Made by a program: the position numbers and the translations under genes. DNA of 64,000 nucleotides from Amphiduros pacificus (lineage: Eukaryota > Annelida > Polychaeta > Phyllodocida > Hesionidae): the NCBI GenBank assembly GCA_949316495.1, contig OX439010.1, positions 10,080,309 to 10,144,308 on the forward strand. Reading direction: 5' to 3'. Position 1 is the first letter of the stretch. Each line of letters opens with the position of its first letter. This document shows positions 27,181 through 40,885 of the stretch, piece by piece. The notes under the pieces are model-generated. The model did not search any database and was not told where the DNA came from. It saw nothing but the letters and a program-made list of their open reading frames with translations.

Positions 27181-27956
27181 GTAGGTTTTAAGGATATCGA
27201 AAAAACAGGTAAACTAGTGATACAAAGGATATGATATGGTGTGCTAGAGGTATTGTGCAAACACTTCTAAAAAAGATGACTGAACAGTGTTAATCTTTGC
27301 TTGTATAATCCCCTTCAAGGTCAATGTTGTAAGGATATTTTTTTTCTCCGGTAAACTGTAAATCTTTTAAAATAAAGCCTGGTAATTGAACCCAAAGATT
27401 TGGTTGTAGATAGAATTGTAACTGAATGACCATAAAGCATGGCAGAAATTGTGAATGTTTGGTACAAAGTAGCTGCAAATAATGTAGAAACAATAAAATG
27501 TAGGAAATTTAATTTAATGAGTTATAAATGTCTACTCCACTTATTCAGATAATGTGCACATGTAATTAATGACCTGGACGATCTTGGGGTCTGAAAGCAA
27601 TCCTTGATTTGTACAGAATGTCATGAGGAAATGCATAAAGATCAGATAAATGTAATACTAACTAGAAAGCTTTACAACCCAACATTTTACCAGTGATGAA
27701 ATTGTATCTTTTTCACAGTACCATTGCATATATGCCTGTATAGTGTTATACAATTTTATGAAAACTAGACAAAATTTATGAGCAAAAATTGTTTTCATCA
27801 GTTTGGCATTCAGATGAAAATTCCAACAAACCTACAGTATGGAATGATTTATTCACCATTCACATCACTGTGCAATTTGCCAACTTAATGAATGGTACCA
27901 TGAACCTGTGATGGAGGTTAAGTATAAAGCGAGATGGATTAAATGTGGCAAAAGGA

Positions 27957-28231
27957 AAATGCACCAGCATTGTACATAGACCCACATTATGAAAAATGGT
28001 AAATATATTTTTCTATATGTAGTTTTGTATTTTTATAATTAAGGTTTTTGTTCTTGTCTTGAAGGTCTGTTCAAGAATTCTGTTAGTCTGCACAGATCAT
28101 GAACTTCTCCTCAGGAAATCTTTGTACAGAACGAACCACACCAGGTAGGTACTGTTTTACTTTTTGATTATTTTTTCCAATTTCAGATGGGCGTTGCAAC
28201 ATGTCTTGGTTGGGCGATATAAAAAGGAAAG
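27957..28231 (+). ncRNA. Exon-triplet unit 3
   Basis: A ends at 27998 (start uncertain, near 27957), B 28065-28144, C 28187-28231. The A-B gap is 66 bp and the B-C gap 42 bp. Confidence 0.45.
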
Positions 28232-28904
28232 GTAAATTTTAACCATATATATATATAGGTGGACAATTTCGAGGATAATTATATAAAGGACATTGCAAAA
28301 CCAGTCATGTTATGCTGTGAATAAATTGCAAAAATGATTTTCTAAGCTTTGAATGATGGCTAAATATATACTTCCCAGAGAAAGATTTGGAAAATAAATG
28401 TGCACTTCAGTTTGTTTTCTACACAAACCTCCTGTATCGGATCAGTAGCCTGTACTCTTATAAGCGACTAATAAAAACGGGTCATGAAAATTTTGAAAGC
28501 GCTATGAAAATGGTACCCACTGCAAAGAGAACATTTAAACAATGAAATTAGAAATTTCCAAAAACAAGCAATTTGTCTAATTTAGTATAGCCTACTTCAG
28601 TATAGCATTACAATTTTCAATATTATAATTGTTTGAAATGGGATGCTGATGTAGTTTAAAATAATGAAATGAAGAAACCAAATCAAGAAGTGTAGACTTC
28701 ACTATTAAAAAAATTGATTTTTTATATTGATGGTTAGCTCACGAAACTAACAAGTAACTAACAAATTGATCAATCTCTTTTAGTCTAGTTTACTTTCATA
28801 TATTAGATTACAGCCTTTCATATATTAGATCGATCTATATTTTAATGTTGCCATTCAAGTCCAATGTTACATGATTTAAATGTCTAAAACAAAATGGATG
28901 ACAA

Positions 28905-29192
28905 GGAGCATTTTTGGGCAACTCTTATTTATTAAAATGGTAAATATATATTTTAATTTTTAGTTTGATATTTTAATATTAACGTTATTTGTTTGCAGAT
29001 ATCCATATGGGAGTACAAATGGCTTTTCCTCCAGGACCTCGCCATGAAAACCAAACGCCATTATACAGGTAGGTCTATGTATTTATTTAACTTTGATTGT
29101 TTGAATTTCAGAAATGAAGTCTGCAAGCCATTTGTGCATTATGTTTTGGTGAAATAAGAGGAATCCTATCTACACTTCTATATCAGGAGCAG
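28905..29192 (+). ncRNA. Exon-triplet unit 4
   Basis: A ends at 28939 (start uncertain), B 28999-29068, C 29112-29192. The A-B gap is 59 bp and the B-C gap 43 bp. C starts AAATGAAGTCTGC as in units 5-7 but differs in length. Confidence 0.45.
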
Positions 29193-30717
29193 GTAAGTTT
29201 TTGGGATTATGTACAGAATAGCATGGAATAGATACCCTGGAGAATATCGAAGTGCTGAATTGTCAGTTTTTATAATGTATAGGTGAAATGTTGAACCAAA
29301 GATTAGGCATTGAAAGAAGAAAATAAATTTGAATGGATGTGTACTTAATCAGTGAAAAGGATAATACTTTCCTCAACTAGCCAAATAGGACTATTGCAAA
29401 ATATGTCTCGAAGCAATATAGTTGCTGAAAAATAGAAATAGAAAATCAAATTACAAGTCAAATAATGACTAAATGTCATTTTGAAGTACAGAAAGTAGCT
29501 GGGCAATTTAATTTTTAAACCTTTGGATAGTTTTGGTATTTTGATGTTAGTTATATATTCAGGAGGTTTACTGTTTGAATTGTATGGAGCTTGCTTATAC
29601 TAGAAAATATTAAGAAGTCAGAACTTTATATTTTCCTCAATCATAAAATTGAAAATGGTTATTAAGATCGCTTCACTGTGAGGTCGTGGCATAGGGGGTA
29701 GATTACATTGAATGACTATTGTTTGTGCAGCATGATGAATTGGTGTCAATTTGCCTTCATTGAAGAACTTTGATGCAATATTGTAAACTGAATTAATATT
29801 AGTCTATTTGATATTTAAGGATAGGTCTGAATAAAAGCTGAAATGTATTTATGCAAATATAAAACCTGGCATTGGCAATCTAGAATAGGATTGATGAAAC
29901 CTTATTTCAATGTCTGTCTTATTAAAAAATCTGGCCAAGCATGCAAGAATATTTAATGTATGGTTTTTCTGATTTGTTATTGGATATTGATCACCATTTT
30001 CAAAGACAAAATTTGTCACTTGGGCAAACAAGTCTTGCATTCAAACAAACTGCTTAATCGGTGAAATAAGGCACTACAACAAATTAGAGCTGACCAGATA
30101 TACGGAAGACTGGCCTAAAAATGCAAACAACTACAAATGCAAACCTGTTGCAAAAAATGCAAACCTACTGCAAAATATAACCGCCAAATGGCCAGTCTGA
30201 AAGTTGAGGTCAAATCAAAAACCAGTAGTTGCCAAAATTGAGCTGCAAATAACAAGGTCGCTATAAAAATAAATATATCTAGAAATTGACCTATAAATGT
30301 CTTTGAAAATGAGTGGTGTGGAGAAATGTTCACCGCAACTCGCCAAATATATAAACTGCATTTGCTAGTCTGCTGCATGCAGTACTTCTCATTCCAACCA
30401 GTCTCTGAAACATGTTCTCGCAAGCTTTGGTCTGTGTAATGATAGCAAAATGATAATGCAAAAGATTTCATCATTCTGAAAGGGCAGTGAATAGTTATGT
30501 AAAGTTCTTTCTCGGATGTTATGATTATATATGCTTACAAGACATAATTTACTGAAAATATTTGAATAGAACATTACGGTACTATCCATTCCAAAGAAAA
30601 TGTAATTTGTCTCCTTGCATTGGATTTGAAGGATTAAAACTTGTTTAAAACAAAGTCTGAAATATATGAATGCATTTGTCTGGTTGGGGGGGAAATGGGG
30701 CAGAAATTTACTTTCAG

Positions 30718-31045
30718 AATACTCTGAGAAATATTCATAGCGGCACATCTCAACATCAATGGTATGCAATATTCTTAACATTTTATTTATTTTTCTTCAT
30801 GCAGTTTATTTTTTATTTAAGGTCTCCTTCTGGAGAATGGCTGGGTTGCTCTATCAAATTTTCAATCTGGATATTGGATATTTTCACAAGGAAAGACCAC
30901 GGCAATCTTCAAACATCAAAGGTAGGCTCAGTTTTGATTTTGTTGATTGTTTGAATTTCAGAAATGAAGTCTGCCAGCAAGCCATTTATGCATTGTGATG
31001 CCGAATGCGAGGAACCCTCTATATTCACTTCTTTACCTGGGGCAG
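30718..31045 (+). ncRNA. Exon-triplet unit 5
   Basis: A 30718-30761, B 30822-30921, C 30962-31045. The A-B gap is 60 bp and the B-C gap 40 bp. Joining A-B-C in any frame soon meets a stop. This is the first of four units that are also alike in their flanking introns. Confidence 0.5.
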
Positions 31046-32851
31046 GTAAGTTTTCAGGATTATATGGAGTACAGAAGAGCAAAATGTTTAAAATATTCTC
31101 TATGGTATCCATTCTAGAGAATGAAAGCTTGAAAATGTTGGTTATCAAATTGTCACCTGTTCATTATATATTCTCCATTCATCCCTTTTGTTCAGGAAAT
31201 TATTAATCTTTCTTTCAATAAACATGTTTAATTGTGAAAGTGAAGAGGGCAAGGGAACGGATTTCCTCAACTGGTGGTTCAGGTCACCACAAACAATAGT
31301 TGCTGTAAAATATATACGAGAAATTGTATTTCAAGAAATCTATTTCATTATTTAAACCGTAATACAAAGTACCTGGGCAATTTAATTTTAAAAGCTTTGG
31401 ACAGTATTTCGATGCAGTGCTATATATAGTATAAAAGAAATGCCAAGATTTGATGATTTACTATTAAAGATCAATGAAGTTTGTTTAATCAAGATTGTAT
31501 TGTGAAGGTAGGACATTTCTTATCGAATAGTATTGTGCAAATCCTGTTTGCTCAAAATTGAAGCTATTAAAATTGTCAGTAATCCCAGCTAGTTGAAAAT
31601 GGCTATAGAAATCACTTTACCTTTTAATACATGGCGTAATGCGGTGTAAATTATGGTTATTCAATTAAGGTCAAATTTTATGCAATGTTTAAGTGAACAT
31701 TATTTTTGGTTATTGAAGGATAAATGTATGAATAAAACCTGGAACATTTTGCAAATATAAAATGGAAATTGCTTTTATGGAATAGGATGGTGTATTGTGA
31801 AGCTTGGATCTCAACGGTTAGATTTTTAGCATTGTGCTTCATTCGCAAGATACAAATATTTTTAATTTCAGCTCAAATCCGATTAACATGTTGCAAACAT
31901 GTGATCGCAATCTTGTACAGATGTCAAATTCTTGAAATCTAATTTCGATGTTGGTCATATTGAATACCTATTTGCTCAGGCCAAGCATGCGAGAATATTT
32001 AATGCAAGGTTTTAAATATTGTGGTTTGATATTGATCACCATTTTCAAAGACAAAATTTGTTTGAATGCAAGAAGTGAATGTTGCTTGCCAATGTGGCAA
32101 ACTGCTTAATCGGTGAAATAAGGCACTACAACAAATGAGAGCTGACCAGATATACTGAAGACTGGCCTAAAAATGAAACTGTCGCAAATGCAAAAATGTC
32201 GCAAATGCAAAGCTATAACCAAATACAAACCGGTCGCAAAAATGAAACTGCCAAATGGCCAGTCTGAAAGTTGAGGTCAAATCAAAAACAAGTAGTTGCC
32301 AAAATTGAGCTGCAAATTTAAAGGGCACTGAAAATAAAATGATCCTATCAAAAAATATAAAGGTCTTTGAAAGTGAGTGATGTATAGAGAAATGGTAGTC
32401 TCTACTTGCCAAATATACAAACTGAATTAACTTGTCTATTGCCGGAATGGCTCAATCCAACCGGCGTCTGAAACATATTCCCACAAGCATTGGTCTGTGT
32501 AATGATATACAAACTATGAGAAATTCTTTTGAAAGAGCAGTGCATAGTAGTGATGTTAGTTCAGTTGAACAACAAACGCTATAAAATTTAGATGTTGTGA
32601 ATACATAGACTTGCACATTATGAAGATTGAAAGATGCGATTTGCTGTAAAAGTATTAGATGGATAGTAATTCAAATCACATTGTTCTATTCCAAGTATTC
32701 CAAAGAAAATGTAATTTGTCTCCTTGCATTTGAATTCTAACAAATGGATTTGTAGTTTGAAGGATTTAAAACGTGTTTAAAACAATTCCAAGTCTGAAAT
32801 ATATGAATGCATTAGTCTGTTTGGGGAAATGGGGCTGAAGTTTACTTTCAG

Positions 32852-33201
32852 AATGCTCAGTGGAGAAATATCCAAAGCGGCACATCTTCATACTAGTGGT
32901 ATGCAACTATTATTACTATTATAATCTTATTTATTTTTCTTAATGCAGTTTATTTTTTATTTAAGGTCTCCTTCTGGAGAATGGCTGGGTTGCTCTATCA
33001 AATTTTCAATCTGGATATTCAAGGATATTTTCATGAGGAAAGAGACCACCGCAATCTTCAACTTGAAACATCAAAGGTAGGCTCAGGTTTTTAACCTATT
33101 GATTGTTTGAATTTCAGAAATGAAGTCTGCCAGCAAGCCATTTATGCATTGTGACGCCGAATGCGAGGAACCCTCTATATTCACTTCTATATCTGGGGCA
33201 G
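32852..33201 (+). ncRNA. Exon-triplet unit 6
   Basis: A 32852-32898, B 32966-33076, C 33118-33201 (84 nt, the same length as in units 5 and 7). Gaps are 67 and 41 bp. B has a two-base insertion relative to unit 7, which shifts any frame, while both splice sites are unchanged. Confidence 0.5.
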
Positions 33202-34960
33202 GTAAGTTCAGGATTATATGGAGTACAGAATAGCAAAATATTTAGAATGGATACTTTAGAGAATATTATAGAGAATGCAAGCTTGAAAATGTTGGTTATC
33301 AAATTTGTCACCCGTTCATTATATATTCTCCATTCCTCCCTTTTGATCAGGAAATGTGCATCTTTCTTTCAATAAGCAAGTTTAATTGTGAAAGTGAAGA
33401 GGGCAAGGGAACAAATTGAGGTTTAGGTCGGCACAAATAGTTGTTGCTGTGAAATATATTGAAGAATTTGTATTACGGTTTAAATAATGAAATACATTTC
33501 TTGAAATACAAAGTAGCTGGGCAATTAAACTTTTAAAAGCTTTGGACAGTATTTTGATGCAGTGCTATATAGAGTATAAAAGAAATGCCAAGTTTTACTA
33601 TTCAAAATCAATAAAGTTTGCTTATTCCAGAACATATTTTGAGAGTAGGACATTTCTAAATAGTATTGTGCAAATCATATTTGCTCAAAATTGAAGCTAT
33701 TAAAATAGTCCGTAATCACAGCTAGTTGAAAATGGCTATAGAGATCACTTTACCTTTTAATACATGGCGTAATACATTAGACTTAATGCTGTGCAAATTA
33801 TGGTTATTGAATTCAGAGGTTGGTCAAATTTTATTCAATATTTAACTGAATATTACTTTATTTTCGGTTATTGAATGATAAATGTATAAAACCTGGAACA
33901 TTTTGAAAATATAAAATGGAAATTACTTTTATGGAATAGGATGTTCTATTGTGATGCTTGTATCTTCACGGTTAGATTTTCAGAATCCTGCTTTATTCGC
34001 AAGATAATACAAATATTTTTAATTTCAGCTCCAATCAGATTAACTGTTGCAAACATGTGATGGCATTCTTGTACAGATGTCAAATTGTTGAAATCTAATT
34101 TCAATGTCTGTCATATTGAAAATTTATTTGCTCAGGCCAAGCATGTGAGAATATTTAATGCAAGGTTTTAAATATTGTGATTTGATATTGATCACCATTT
34201 TCAAAGACAAAATTTGTTTGAATGCAAGAAGTGACTAAAAGAAGTGAATGTTGCTTGCCAATGTGGCAAACTGCTTAATCGGTGAAATAAGGCACTACAA
34301 CAAGTGAGAGCTGACCAGATATACTGAAGACTGGCCTAAAAATGAAACTGTCGCAAATGCAAAACTGTCTCAAATGCAAAGCTATAACCAAATACAAACC
34401 GGTCGCAAAAATGAAACTGCCAAATGGCCAGTCTGAAAGTTGAGGTCAAATCAAAAACAAGTAGTTGCCAAAATTGAGCTGCAAATCAAAAGGGCACTGA
34501 AAATAAAATGATTCTATCAAAAAATATAAAGGTCTTTCAAAGTGAGTGATGTATAGAGAAATGGTAGTCTCTACTTGCCAAATATACAAACTGAATTAAC
34601 TTTCCTATTGCCTGAATGGCTCAATCCCACAAGCTTTGGTCTGTGTAATGATATACAAACTATGAGAAATTCTTTTGAAAGAGCAGTGCATAGTAGTTAT
34701 GTTCGTTCAGTTGTGAATACATAGACTTGCACATTATGAAGATTGAAAGATGCGATTTGCTGTAAAAGTATAAGAATAGAACAATGGAATACTTAGATGG
34801 ATAGTAATTCAAATCACAAAGAAAATGTAATTTGTCTCCTTGCATTTGAATTCTAACAAATGGATTTGAACGATTTAAAACGTGTTTAAAACAATTCCAA
34901 GTCTGAAATATATGAATGCATTAGTCTGTTTGGGGAAATGGGGCTGAAGTTTACTTTCAG

Positions 34961-35304
34961 AATGCTCAGTGGAGAAATATCCAAAGCGGCACATCTTCAT
35001 ACTAGTGGTATGCAACTATTATTACTATTATAATCTTATTTATTTTTCTTAATGCAGTTTATTTTTTATTTAAGGTCTCCTTCTGGAGAATGGCTGGGTT
35101 GCTCTATCAAATTTTCAATCTGGATATTCAAGGATATTTTCATGAGGAAAGACCACAGCAATCTTCAACTTGAAACATCAAAGGTAGGCTCAGGTTTTTA
35201 ACCTATTGTTTGAATTTCAGAAATGAAGTCTGCCAGCAAGCCATTTATGCATTGTGATGCCGAATGTAAGGAATCCTCTATATTCACTTCTATACCTGGG
35301 GCAG
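34961..35304 (+). ncRNA. Exon-triplet unit 7
   Basis: A 34961-35007, B 35075-35183, C 35221-35304. Gaps are 67 and 37 bp; the second is among the shortest in the locus and would be an unusually short animal intron. Confidence 0.5.
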
Positions 35305-36982
35305 GTAAGTTGTCAGGATTATATGGAGTACAGAATAGCAAAATGTTTAGAATGGATACCATAGAGAATATTCTAGAGAATGAAAGCTTGAAAATGTTAG
35401 TTATCAAATTTGTCGCCCATTCATTATATATTCTCTATTCATCCCTTTTTGTTCAGGAAATTATTAAACGTGTTTAATTGAAAGTGAAGAGGGCAAGGGA
35501 ACAGATTTCCTCAACTGGTGGTTTAGGTCACCACAAACAATAGTTGCTGTAAAATATAAAGAAGAAATTGTATTGCGGTTTAAATAATGAAATAGATTTC
35601 TTGAAATACAAAGTAGCTGGGCAATTCAACTTTAAATTCAAAATCGGTGAAGTTTGCTTATTCCAGAACATACTTTGAAGGTAGGACATTTCTAATCTAA
35701 TAGTATTGTGCAAATCACATTTACTCAAAATTGAAGCTATTAAAATAGTCCGTAATCACAGCTAGTTGAAAATGGCTATAGAGATCACTTTACCTTTTAA
35801 TACATGGCGTAATACATTAGACTTAATGCTGTGCAAATTATGGTTATTCACTTCAGAGGTTGGTCAAATTTTATTCAATATTTAACTGAATATTACTTTA
35901 TTTTTGGTTATTGAATGATAAATGTATAAAACCTGGAACATTTTGCAAATATAAAATGGAAATTACTTTTATGGAATAGGATGTTCTATTGTGATGCTTG
36001 TATCTTCTCGGTTAGATTTTCAGAATCCTGCTTTATTCGCAAGATAATCTAATTTGAGCTGACATTAAAAATATTTGTATTAACTGTTGCAAACATGTGA
36101 ATGCAATCTTGTACAGATGTCAAATTGTTGAAATCTAATTTCAATGTCTGTCATATTGAAAATTTATTTGCTCAGGCCAAGCATGTGAGAATATTTAATG
36201 CAAGGTTTTAAATATTGTGATTTGATATTGATCACCATTTTCAAAGACAAAATTTGTTTGAATGCAAGAAGTGACTAAAAGAAGTGAATGTTGCTTGCCA
36301 ATGTGGCAAACTGCTTAATCGGTGAAATAAGGCACTACAACAAATGAGAGCTGACCAGATATACTAAAGACTGGCCTAAAAATGAAACTGTCGCAAATGC
36401 AAAAATGTCTCAAATGCAAAGCTATAACCAAATACAAACCGGTCGCAAAAATGAAACTGCCAAATGGCCAGTCTAAAAGTTGAGGTCAAATCAAAAACAA
36501 GTAGATGCCAAAATTGAGCTGCAAATCAAAAGGGCACTGAAAATAAAATGATTCTAAAAAATATAAAGGTCTTTGAAAGTGAGTGGTGTGTATATAGAAA
36601 TGATCATCGTGAGTTGCCAAATATACAAACTGAATTTACTTATGCCTGAATGGCTCAATCCAACCGGTGTCTGCAACATATTCCCACAAGCTTTGGTCTG
36701 TGTTATATCCAAATGATTATTCAAAATTCTTCTGAAAGAGCAGTGCATTGTCATGTTCTTTAATCAGTTGAACAAACACTAAAATTTATGTTGTGAAAAC
36801 ATAGGCTTGTACATTATGGAGATTGACCAGATGCAATTTGCTGTAAAAGTATTGGAATAGAACAATGAGATTTGATTTACTATTCAAAAGAAAATGTAAT
36901 TGGTCTCCTTGCATTTGAATTAAGTCTGAAATATATGAATGTATTTATCTGTTTGCGGAGATTGGGCTGAAGTTACTTTCAG

Positions 36983-37319
36983 AATGTTCAGTGGAGAAAT
37001 ATCAAGAGGCCCATTTTCACATTAATGGTATGAAACTTTTATTATTTTATTTTTTTAAAAATTCATTTATTAACTTATTTATTATTTTTGTTTCAGGTCT
37101 CTTTTGGAAAATGGAGAATTTGTTCTGTTTGGAGCAACCCAGCCATCTAGTGTAGATCTTTGAGGATATTTTCATGAGGAACGGCAAATCTGGCACTGAA
37201 ACCAGCAAAGGTAAGCTCAGTTTTTTAACCTTTTTGATCATTTTAATTTCAGAAATGAACTGTGTGCATTTTGATGTGGAATAAGAGGAATCCTATAAAC
37301 ACTTCCAGATCTGGGGCAG
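36983..37319 (+). ncRNA. Exon-triplet unit 8
   Basis: A 36983-37027, B 37097-37210, C 37253-37319. Gaps are 69 and 42 bp. C is shortened and contains stops in frames open in units 5-7. Confidence 0.5.
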
Positions 37320-37808
37320 GTAAGTTTTCAAACTATAGGAGTTTGGAATAGCTAAAATTCATAATGCTGTCCAAAATATTTTGGTCATTGTTGCTGTGCC
37401 TTCATTGAAGAACTTTGATTATTTACCTGAATATTTATTGATATTGAATGGCAAATGTAAAAAATGCAAAATATTTGCAAATATAAAACTAGCATTGCAG
37501 AGATAAAATGTACTTAATTTGCAAGACCTGGACCAACATTTCAAATTTCAGCACAAACTGAGTATATCCTGCACATTTTCCTTTTGAAACATAATTGTGG
37601 AAACATTATTTGAATGTTTTATTGAGAATCTTTACTTGGGCAAGTATGAGAATATTTAAAGAAAGGTTTTAAATATTTTGATATTGATCACCATTTTCAA
37701 AGACAGTTTGAAGGAAAGTAAATGTTGCTTGGCAAGGTGACTAACTTCTCAATCTGTGAAATAAGGCACTACAACAAATGAACTGACCAGATATCTTAGA
37801 CTGGCCTC

Positions 37809-38176
37809 AAATGCAAACCTAATCGCAAATGCAACCCTAATCGCAAATGCAACCCTGACGCATTTGCAACCCTGACGCATTTGCAACCCGGACGCATTTG
37901 CAACCCGGACGCATTTGCAACCCTGACGCATTTGCAACCCTGACGCATTTGCAACCCTGACGCATTTGCAACCCTGACGCATTTGCAACCCTGACGCATT
38001 TGCAACCCTGACGCATTTGCAACCCTGACGCATTTGCAACCCTGACGCATTTGCAACCCTGACGCATTTGCAACCCTGACGCATTTGCAACCCTGACGCA
38101 TTTGCAACCCTGACGCATTTGCAACCCTGACGCATTTGCAACCCTGACGCATTTGCAACCCTGACGCATTTGCAAC
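37809..38176. repeat. 17-bp minisatellite (about 20 copies)
   Basis: Copies of 'cgcatttgcaaccctga' lie between 'agactggcct' and 'ccagtctgaaag', the same flanks that in other units enclose only a few 'gcaaatgcaaa' motifs. The array is thus a local expansion of a motif already in the ancestral unit. Confidence 0.97.
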
Positions 38177-38349
38177 CCCAGTCTGAAAGTTCTGGTCAAT
38201 CCAAACGAGTAGTTGCCAAAATTGAGCTTCAAATTGTATACAGAAAACAATGAATATAAATGTCTTTGAAAATGAGTGGTGTGGAGAAATGTTAATCTCA
38301 ACTTGCTAAATATATAAACTGCATTTACTGGACTGCTGCATGCATAGAT

Positions 38350-39240
38350 ACATTCCTACAGGGGTCTTTTATCTTTCCATGCTTCCTATCATCTCATTCA
38401 CTTTTATAATGCCACAATCCCTTATGGGCATAGTGCCCTCTCATGTTGCCTTTTACATTTAACTGGTGCCACAATTACAGTTCGCAATGGTCGGTGCATG
38501 ATGTATTCTGTTCCTTTTCATTTGTACTCTGCATTTTAATTTTCACTGCCATGTGCTTACAGCGCCCCCTGTGCCTTGGCACAACATATCACAGCCTTGT
38601 GCTTATTTAGTGCTTATGCCGTCAGATCTGGCTACGGCCCCGTGGGTTTTTAATCCCCACAAATCTTTATCATCAGGTGACGAAAGGCATCTGGTATTTT
38701 TGACCATCTACATTTTGCACTCCAAACCCATAAATAGCTTGAAAAACACCTCATTTAGAAAATGTTATTTGTCTCCTTGAACTCCTCCAACCACACTCCA
38801 GGATCTTGCAAACTATGCACATCTATGGGCTTCACTTCTCTCCGCGACTTGTCTAGATACTGGAGAGGCGGGCTGCTCGTGGAAGACTGAGGGCGACCAA
38901 AACTTACTTCACTCTCCCAGGGTACCCCCTCACGGCATTATGCCACACGTCTGTGTAGACGGGAGACTACACACCTAACAGAATCGGTCGGCTCTCTCCT
39001 TCTACAGTGTTGTGCCATCTCAAAGGGCCTAGCCTGGTCGTTGTGGTTTGACTGCTCAACGGTGTGCACTGCAAGTGGGTCCTAGTGGTGTGCCTTAACA
39101 AATAGGAAGCTTGTGAAAATGCCGCGTCGCATTCGATTACAATAGCGGTGTTCAGAACGGCTACAACTGGGATCGCCTGTGCAGGTTATGATCCCCTTGC
39201 AGTGTTTAGACAGGACTGCACAGATCAATAATAGACTGTC
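38350..39240. other. Insertion-like block not shared with other units
   Basis: Relative to units 5-8 this intron has an extra part, clearest from about 38780 to 39240. It is more GC-rich than its surroundings and is framed by 'gtctccttg' and 'ctgtccttg', which may be a duplicated target. It has no coding frame and no polymerase III boxes I can trust. Possibly an unknown short transposable element. Confidence 0.4.
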
Positions 39241-39365
39241 CTTGCAATGAAGGAGTTTGAATTATTAAATTTGCATAATTTAATAACAAATTCAGAATCT
39301 GATGTGAATGTATTTAATTGTTTATATGTTTGGTTGGGTCAATTTGGGCAGAAGTTTATTTTCAG

Positions 39366-39928
39366 AATGTTCAGTGAGGATATGTCGGTGATGGCCCATC
39401 TGAACATGAATGGTAAATCAACTTTATATACATGGATAGAATATATTTTTGTATTTTAATATTTTTTTGTTTGTTTTAGATTTTAGAATGGCTTGATGGC
39501 TTCAGATTAGATTGTTCCTCTGAATACTCTTCAGAGAAACCACACCACTCTAGGAACGGAAACCACACCACTCTAGGAACGGAAACCACACCACTCTAGG
39601 AACGGAAACCACACCACTCTAGGAACGGAAACCACACCACTCTAGGAACGGAAACCACACCACTCTAGGAACGGAAACCACACCACTCTAGGAACGGAAA
39701 CCACACCACTCTAGGAACGGAAACCACACCACTCTAGGAACGGAAACCACACCACTCTAGGAACGGAAACCACACCACTCTAGGAACGGAAACCACACCA
39801 CTCTAGGTAAGCTAATTATTTTAACATTTTGTTTCAATTTCAGAAGCGATGTTGACCAGCCCCTGCAATGGTAAGTCTGACCTGGCTGGCAGAATGAAGT
39901 AATCCCACAATGGAGATATCGAGAGCAG
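39366..39928 (+). ncRNA. Exon-triplet unit 9, B exon expanded by a minisatellite
   Basis: A 39366-39412, B about 39480-39806, C 39844-39928 (85 nt). Gaps are 67 and 37 bp. About 275 bases of B are a 23-bp repeat whose last copy runs straight into the donor CTCTAG|GTAAGC. Confidence 0.5.
39535..39806 (+). repeat. 23-bp minisatellite inside the B exon of unit 9
   Basis: About 12 copies of 'aaccacaccactctaggaac' plus three bases, nearly perfect. The final copy leads directly into the splice donor. Confidence 0.97.
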
Positions 39929-40289
39929 GTAGAGTAAAGGTAAGGTACAGATTATATCGCGCATTACCTGAGGAAGTCATTCTAACATTTTCTCAGTCTG
40001 GCAGATCAATAATATGCAAAATAACATGCTACAAAAAGGTATGCAATACATAACATTTATCAATGTTATGAAATGTAGGTAATTTAGGTAATTTGTTTGC
40101 ATTTTATCAGTTCAGAAAAAGTTTGCCATATTTAGTCATTTGATAATGTATTAAGGTACTGCAAAGACTACCATATATACAGTCCATTTTACATTGGCCA
40201 TTATGCTCAGTGAAATAAATGTATTAAATGAGTTTGGTGAGGAATCTGGAAAATGGTGTAGAAATGTTGAATGAGGGATGGGTCAAATG

Positions 40290-40885
40290 TGGAGGAGGAA
40301 TATTTTCTTAATGGGAGTATTCATTTGGACCAAGATAAACATAATGGTAATTATACTTTGAAATATACTGGGTTTAACAACTGGTAGACATTAAGGTTAT
40401 TCTTTTAAATAGGTTGCAGGAATGGTGGAAGAATCCCTACAGATGTCTGCAGTTATTACTTTACATTGGAAATATCCTAAAGAATGGTAAATTATGAATT
40501 TTCTATTTCTTTTGTATATTTAAATGGAACACTGGTCTGTAATTTATAGCGATCTTAATAAACTAAGATATGAAAAATAATTATTTCTTGCAGTGTTCTG
40601 TGCACAAAGGAAGATAAAAATGTGCACGAAAGTATGAAGCACATGGGACTGCAATGAAGATCAGGAACTCGCCAGTGTGAACAGCATCAGGTAAGCTCAG
40701 TTTATTAAACAATTGACTCTAATTTTCAGGAGAGAATTGCAGATCAACATCCCAATGGCACATCCTGTCCAGCTGAATGTCCAGAATCTTCTACTCCAGA
40801 TATCCAGAGCAGATATATGGGAAACCGGTAAAAGGTCCAATAAATATTTATGGGCATCATTTCCAAGACTGGTAAGCTTGGTTTC
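40290..40885 (+). ncRNA. Exon-triplet unit 10
   Basis: A ends at 40346 (donor GTAATT). A B-like segment is 40594-40690 with a 39-bp gap to C, which starts at 40730 after ATTTTCAG and ends at GTAAGC near 40872. An extra segment near 40413-40486 also has plausible boundaries. Confidence 0.4.

Larger units (their letters stand above)
29980..37830. repeat. Segmental tandem duplication, units of about 2.0-2.1 kb
   Basis: Units 5 to 8 start 2134, 2109 and 2022 bp apart, and their long introns align as well. Landmarks such as 'tgatcaccattttcaaagac' and 'aaataaggcactacaacaa' occur about 29990, 32035, 34195, 36235 and 37685 in the same order. The copies at 32.8-34.9 and 34.9-36.9 kb are closest to each other, so the last duplication was between these. 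Confidence 0.9.

Noticed and set aside
30760-31046. Protein from unit 5 (frames starting at 30670 and 30964)
   Set aside because: The A-B join is open but meets TGA at the start of C, and sister units shift frame by non-triplet indels.
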